From Hyphomicrobiaceae bacterium (GTDB lineage: Bacteria; Pseudomonadota; Alphaproteobacteria; Rhizobiales; Hyphomicrobiaceae), in assembly GCA_020442225.1 (NCBI GenBank), contig JAGRKR010000068.1, positions 1 through 14,858 on the forward strand: DNA of 14,858 nucleotides, in the 5' to 3' direction. A model generated the notes under the pieces. It saw only the letters and a list, made by a program, of their open reading frames with translations, searched no databases and was not told the origin of the DNA. Within the stretch, counting starts at the first letter, position 1. Each line of letters begins with the position of its first letter. Shown piece by piece: positions 11,761 through 14,858 of this stretch. Position numbers and translations under genes: made by a program.

Positions 11761-13698
11761 TCAGCCCTTTTCGGGCACGAGGCCGAGGACCCGTTGCAGG
11801 AAACCGAGCTCGGCCTTGTAGACGGCCTTGATGGTGGCCGCCCGCCGGAAGCCGTGCCCCTCTCCGGCGAACTCGTGATAGGCGACATCGATGCCGCGAC
11901 GCCGCAAGGCCTCGACGATGAGGCGCGATTGCGCTGGTGGCACAACCTTGTCCTCGAGCCCCTGGAAGAGCACGACAGGCGCGCTGATCATGTCGACATG
12001 CGCCAGAGGCGAGCGCTCCTTGAACCGCTGGCGCGAGCCACCGGGACGCGTGCCGAGCAGCGAATGCAGGTAGCCCGACTCGAACTTGTGCGTGTCGGAG
12101 AGGAGTAGCTCGAGATCGGAGATGCCGTAAGCGCTGCTGCCGGCTGCGAAGACGTCGGTCGTGGCGAGCGCCATGAGTACGGTGTAACCACCGGCACTGC
12201 TGCCGGCGATGGCGACGCGGCGCGGGTCGGCGAGCCCTTCGTCGGCGAGGAAGCGCGCGGCAGCCGCACAGTCCGCGACATCGGCGACGCCCCAGTTGCC
12301 GTCCAGGCGCCGGCGATAGTCGCTGCCATAGAGCGTCGAGCCGGCATAATCGACGTCGAGCACGCAAAACCCGCGGCTGGCGTAGAATTGCGGCTTGGGT
12401 TTGAGGCCCCTGTCGGCGGACGCGGTCGGCCCGCCGTGCACGAGCACGAGCGCCGGCGGACGAGCGCCGCGCGGCCCGCGGTAGCGGGCGTTCGCCGGGG
12501 CGTAATAAAGGCCGTGCACCTGCTGGTGCGCCGCGCCGCCCGGGAAGCTCACCGGCACGCCCTCGGAGATGTAACGCTGATCGAGCTCCAGATCGCCGGA
12601 ACGCCGCAGGATGGCCGGCGGCGCTCCCGAAAGGTCGAGATGCACGATCGCCGGCAGATCGCGTGCGAACCCACCGACGCCGGCAACCCCGCCAACGGTG
12701 GCCCGCATCCCGTCCAGGCTCGCAACGGGCGTCGGGCAGTCGTGCAGGCGCTCCTGGGCGTCGACCTGCCCCACCACGAGCCGGCCATCACGATAGAAGG
12801 CCGCCACCAGGCCACCATCGCTGCGGATGTCGTAGGTTCTGGCGCCGAGTTGCCAGAGCGGCTGGCCGAACTCGGCGGCACAAGGGGCTACGCTCCGCAC
12901 CCTCTCGCCCTCCAGCACGTGGATGTTGCCCCAGCCCGACCTGTCCCAGACGAAATAGAGACGGCCATCCGGTGCCCACTCCGGCTGGAAGGCCGCGGTG
13001 TCCTCGCCGCCGGCGACGCGTCGGGGGCGATGCGGACGACCGCTGTCGTCGAGCTCGGCGACATGCAGCGCCGCCGCCTCCCACGGCATGGCGGGCAGGT
13101 CCCAGGAGAGCCACGCCAGCCTCATCCCGTCATATCGCAGGCGCGGCGCCGCATAGAAATCGCTGCCGCGGACGAGATCGACGATTTTGCCGCGACGCTG
13201 GCCATCGAGGGCAATGGCGACGATCAGGTTCTCCGGCGGCGGCGCGCCGCTTTCGGTCGCGTCGGTCCGCTCACAGACGGCGAGCAGGCGATTACGGCGG
13301 CGATCCAGGGCCATGTCGGCGAAACGATGCCCCGGCGCATGCGTCAGCCGGACCGGCGCCTGACCGGACACGCCCGCTGGCGCGGCTGACAGGATGTAGA
13401 GGTCCTGATCGGCGGCGTTTACGAAGACCACCATCCCGTCCGCAACGAGGAATTCGCCGCCGCCGTACTCGTGGACCCGCGACCGGGCCGAGAACGGGGC
13501 CGGCAGCACCTCCTCGACTTCTCCGGCGAGCGTCGCACGCATGATCACCTGCCGCCCCTGCTCCTCGGGTCGCGATTCCGTCCAGTAGATCCACCCGCCA
13601 TCGCTCTGGACCTGCCCGAAGCGACGCCCGGCCATGGCCGCGAAATCCGGCTTCAGTGGCGACGGCCAGGTTCCGAATGGCCTGCTGCGCTGTCTCAT
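11761..13698 (-). CDS. S9 family serine peptidase (prolyl oligopeptidase / acylaminoacyl-peptidase type)
   Basis: A 645-residue protein with two parts: an N-terminal beta-propeller region (about 20-380, with WD-like strands such as FQPEWAPDGRLYFVWDRSGWGNIHV) and a C-terminal alpha/beta-hydrolase domain (about 390-640). The catalytic triad is visible: S501 in GSSAGGY, D583 in GLEDKVVPP and H615 in GEGHGF; HGGPTA (421-426) supplies the oxyanion-hole region. Such enzymes cleave short peptides behind proline or acylated residues. No signal peptide, so cytosolic. ATG 13698 has GAGGGG just upstream and fits homology; a TTG start 18 bases earlier is possible. It is a single gene with its own probable terminator, and a link to the transporter downstream is not evident. 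Confidence 0.9.
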   Translation of the reverse strand: MRQRSRPFGTWPSPLKPDFAAMAGRRFGQVQSDGGWIYWTESRPEEQGRQVIMRATLAGEVEEVLPAPFSARSRVHEYGGGEFLVADGMVVFVNAADQDLYILSAAPAGVSGQAPVRLTHAPGHRFADMALDRRRNRLLAVCERTDATESGAPPPENLIVAIALDGQRRGKIVDLVRGSDFYAAPRLRYDGMRLAWLSWDLPAMPWEAAALHVAELDDSGRPHRPRRVAGGEDTAAFQPEWAPDGRLYFVWDRSGWGNIHVLEGERVRSVAPCAAEFGQPLWQLGARTYDIRSDGGLVAAFYRDGRLVVGQVDAQERLHDCPTPVASLDGMRATVGGVAGVGGFARDLPAIVHLDLSGAPPAILRRSGDLELDQRYISEGVPVSFPGGAAHQQVHGLYYAPANARYRGPRGARPPALVLVHGGPTASADRGLKPKPQFYASRGFCVLDVDYAGSTLYGSDYRRRLDGNWGVADVADCAAAARFLADEGLADPRRVAIAGSSAGGYTVLMALATTDVFAAGSSAYGISDLELLLSDTHKFESGYLHSLLGTRPGGSRQRFKERSPLAHVDMISAPVVLFQGLEDKVVPPAQSRLIVEALRRRGIDVAYHEFAGEGHGFRRAATIKAVYKAELGFLQRVLGLVPEKG

Positions 13699-14165
13699 GC
13701 ACCCCTCTGCTCGCAACCCCGGTGATGCGCCATCCTTGGACCCACGGCAGCAGGCGGCAAGGAAAAACGGCCCGGCCAGCCCCCGGTAGCGACGGCGGTG
13801 GCCGACGCACCCGCACGCCCGATGCGCAAAACCGTTGCATGCGCCGATAGGTCAGCTATGCTGTCCTTTATCGATGACATGATCGGCGTCCGCACCACTG
13901 GGGTGTGGCGCATGTCCGGTGTGCCCACTCAGCGACGGCTCGAAAGGCTCTGCGGCCTTGGTCGCGGCGGACGTCGAGGGGTGCACCGGAAGTATGAAGC
14001 GGCTGCCCTGTCGCAACGGGCCCGCTGGCGCGTATCATGTTGCCGCATTGGGCGTCGGTCGCATGTCGAGGACGGGGCGTTTGCCCTGCGGTCCGCGCGT
14101 GACGGCATCGACGCCTCGAGGTTTGGACTGCGCGAAAGAGGATCCCACAAGGGGCCGATACGAAA
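13699..14165. other. Gene-free divergent region between S9 peptidase gene and gltB
   Basis: This stretch of 467 bases lies between divergent genes and must hold both promoters. Open frames exist on both strands (for example 13798-14169 on plus), but none resembles a protein family or has a good start, and they are likely chance frames in GC-rich DNA. GGGGCC and AGGGG just before gltB (14150-14156) may serve as a distant ribosome binding site. I see no riboswitch or clear attenuator hairpin. Confidence 0.4.
13835..13862 (+). promoter_or_regulatory. Weak candidate promoter for gltB
   Basis: TTGCAT (13835-13840) and TATGCT (13857-13862) are separated by 16 bases and would start a transcript near 13869, with a leader of about 300 bases before gltB. 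TATCAT at 14033-14038 is a second possible -10 with a shorter leader but a poor -35. Neither is strong. Confidence 0.22.
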
Positions 14166-14858
14166 ATGACGAATGCGAGATCGACGAGGATGCAGAGCGA
14201 GGCGGGAACTGGCGTGCTGCCGGCCACGCGCCGTGGCGCGCCCCCCGCTCAAGGGCTTTACAATCCCAACGCCGAGCACGACGCCTGCGGCGTCGGCTTC
14301 GTCGCCGATCTCAAAGCGCGCAAGACGCACAAGACCGTCAGCGACGCCCTGCAGATGCTCGAGAACCTGACGCATCGCGGCGCTGTCGGCGCGGATCCGC
14401 TCGAGGGCGACGGTGCGGGCATCCTCATCCAGATCCCACACGACTTCCTGGCCGAGGAGTGCACGCGGGCGGGCTTCGAGCTGCCGGAGCCGGGCGCGTA
14501 TGCCGTCGGCCATCTCTTCATGCCGCGCGACAAGCGTCTGCGGCGCGAGTGCGAGGACATCTTCGCCCGCGTCTGCAAGGACGAGGGCCTGGTGCTGCTC
14601 GGCTGGCGCGACGTGCCGGTCGACAGCTCCTGCCTGTCTGCGCCCGTGCTCGCCACCGAGCCCGTGCATCGCCAGGTGTTCATCGGCAAGGGCCGCAAGA
14701 CGAAGACCCCGGATCAGTTCGAGCGCCGGCTCTACATCCTGCGCAAGGTCGTCTCGCAGGCGATCTACAATGCCCACGAGCGCCTCGACATCTCGTTCGG
14801 CGAGATCGAGTTCTATTGCTGCTCGCTGTCGTCGCGCACGCTCGTCTACAAGGGCATG
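14166..14858 (+). CDS. gltB: Glutamate synthase large subunit, N-terminal part (partial)
   Basis: The 231 codons run to the window edge without a stop. They encode the start of the glutamine amidotransferase class II domain of NADPH-dependent glutamate synthase, which frees ammonia from glutamine and passes it to 2-oxoglutarate in nitrogen assimilation. Signatures: YNPNAEHDACGVGFVADL with C41 as the catalytic cysteine, exposed after removal of a propeptide of 40 residues; ALQMLENLTHRGAVGADP (about 61-78); GDGAGILIQIPHDF (about 81-94); and a late YCCSLSSRTLVYKGM. The propeptide is longer than in Escherichia coli, and ATG at 14190 is an alternative start. Complete gene should be about 1,500 residues; the rest lies outside. 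Confidence 0.93.
   Translation, partial: MTNARSTRMQSEAGTGVLPATRRGAPPAQGLYNPNAEHDACGVGFVADLKARKTHKTVSDALQMLENLTHRGAVGADPLEGDGAGILIQIPHDFLAEECTRAGFELPEPGAYAVGHLFMPRDKRLRRECEDIFARVCKDEGLVLLGWRDVPVDSSCLSAPVLATEPVHRQVFIGKGRKTKTPDQFERRLYILRKVVSQAIYNAHERLDISFGEIEFYCCSLSSRTLVYKGM

Noticed and set aside
12388..13389. Open frame of 333 codons antisense to the S9 peptidase gene
   Set aside because: It is the complement of a peptidase with a complete catalytic triad; arginine- and alanine-rich translation without motifs.
14025..14045. Possible sigma-54 promoter before gltB (CTGGCGCG followed by TTGC)
   Set aside because: The GG and GC elements are 13 bases apart instead of the required 10, so it does not fit.
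13798..14169. Plus-strand frame of 123 codons before gltB
   Set aside because: No ribosome binding site, arginine-rich translation without domain, and it overlaps the gltB start; more likely leader DNA.

Overview
The window is GC-rich, with strongly GC-biased third codon positions. It looks like a chromosomal segment of an alphaproteobacterium, probably Hyphomicrobiales/Rhizobiales. Support comes from the C-terminus of a CtrA-type cell-cycle regulator at the left edge, a GTTC-N7-GTTC motif of the alphaproteobacterial LexA type, and Rhizobiales-like versions of RlpA, the NitT/TauT transporter and glutamate synthase. The genus cannot be fixed from the sequence. There is no insertion sequence, phage gene, tRNA, rRNA or CRISPR array.

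Layout. 1-135: end of ctrA (+), then a terminator. 342-1010: glyoxalase II-like metallo-beta-lactamase-fold hydrolase (+). A strong bidirectional hairpin (1060-1092) separates it from rlpA (-, 1132-1749). 1750-2257 has no convincing protein gene but holds an rlpA promoter with a palindrome on its -35, a block of complementary segments that may be a structured RNA, and a LexA-type motif. 2258-2578: small proline-rich lipoprotein (+).

From 13698 down to 2630 all genes are on the minus strand. In transcription order: an S9 serine peptidase with its own probable terminator; an NMT1-like solute-binding protein without a signal peptide; a NitT/TauT ABC importer (exported binding protein, ATPase, two paralogous permeases with overlapping ends) closed by a strong terminator; then a second tight four-gene operon: CE4/PuuE-like hydrolase, M19-like protein with a degraded metal site, class III CoA-transferase, and HpcH/CitE-type CoA-ester lyase. 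At the right edge, after a gene-free leader of about 470 bases, gltB starts on the plus strand and runs off the window.

The main interest is the pair of adjacent operons at 2630-10499. Together they look like an uptake and degradation module for a small organic acid, perhaps one carrying an amide or imide: import, C-N bond hydrolysis by the CE4-like and perhaps the M19-like protein, CoA activation by transfer, and C-C cleavage by the lyase. The substrate is unknown and this pathway is inferred from families and gene order only. Smaller points of interest are the M19 protein that lost three of its usual metal ligands, the leaderless binding protein, the RlpA that lacks acidic residues of its active-site region, and the possible SOS site and RNA in the 1750-2257 gap.
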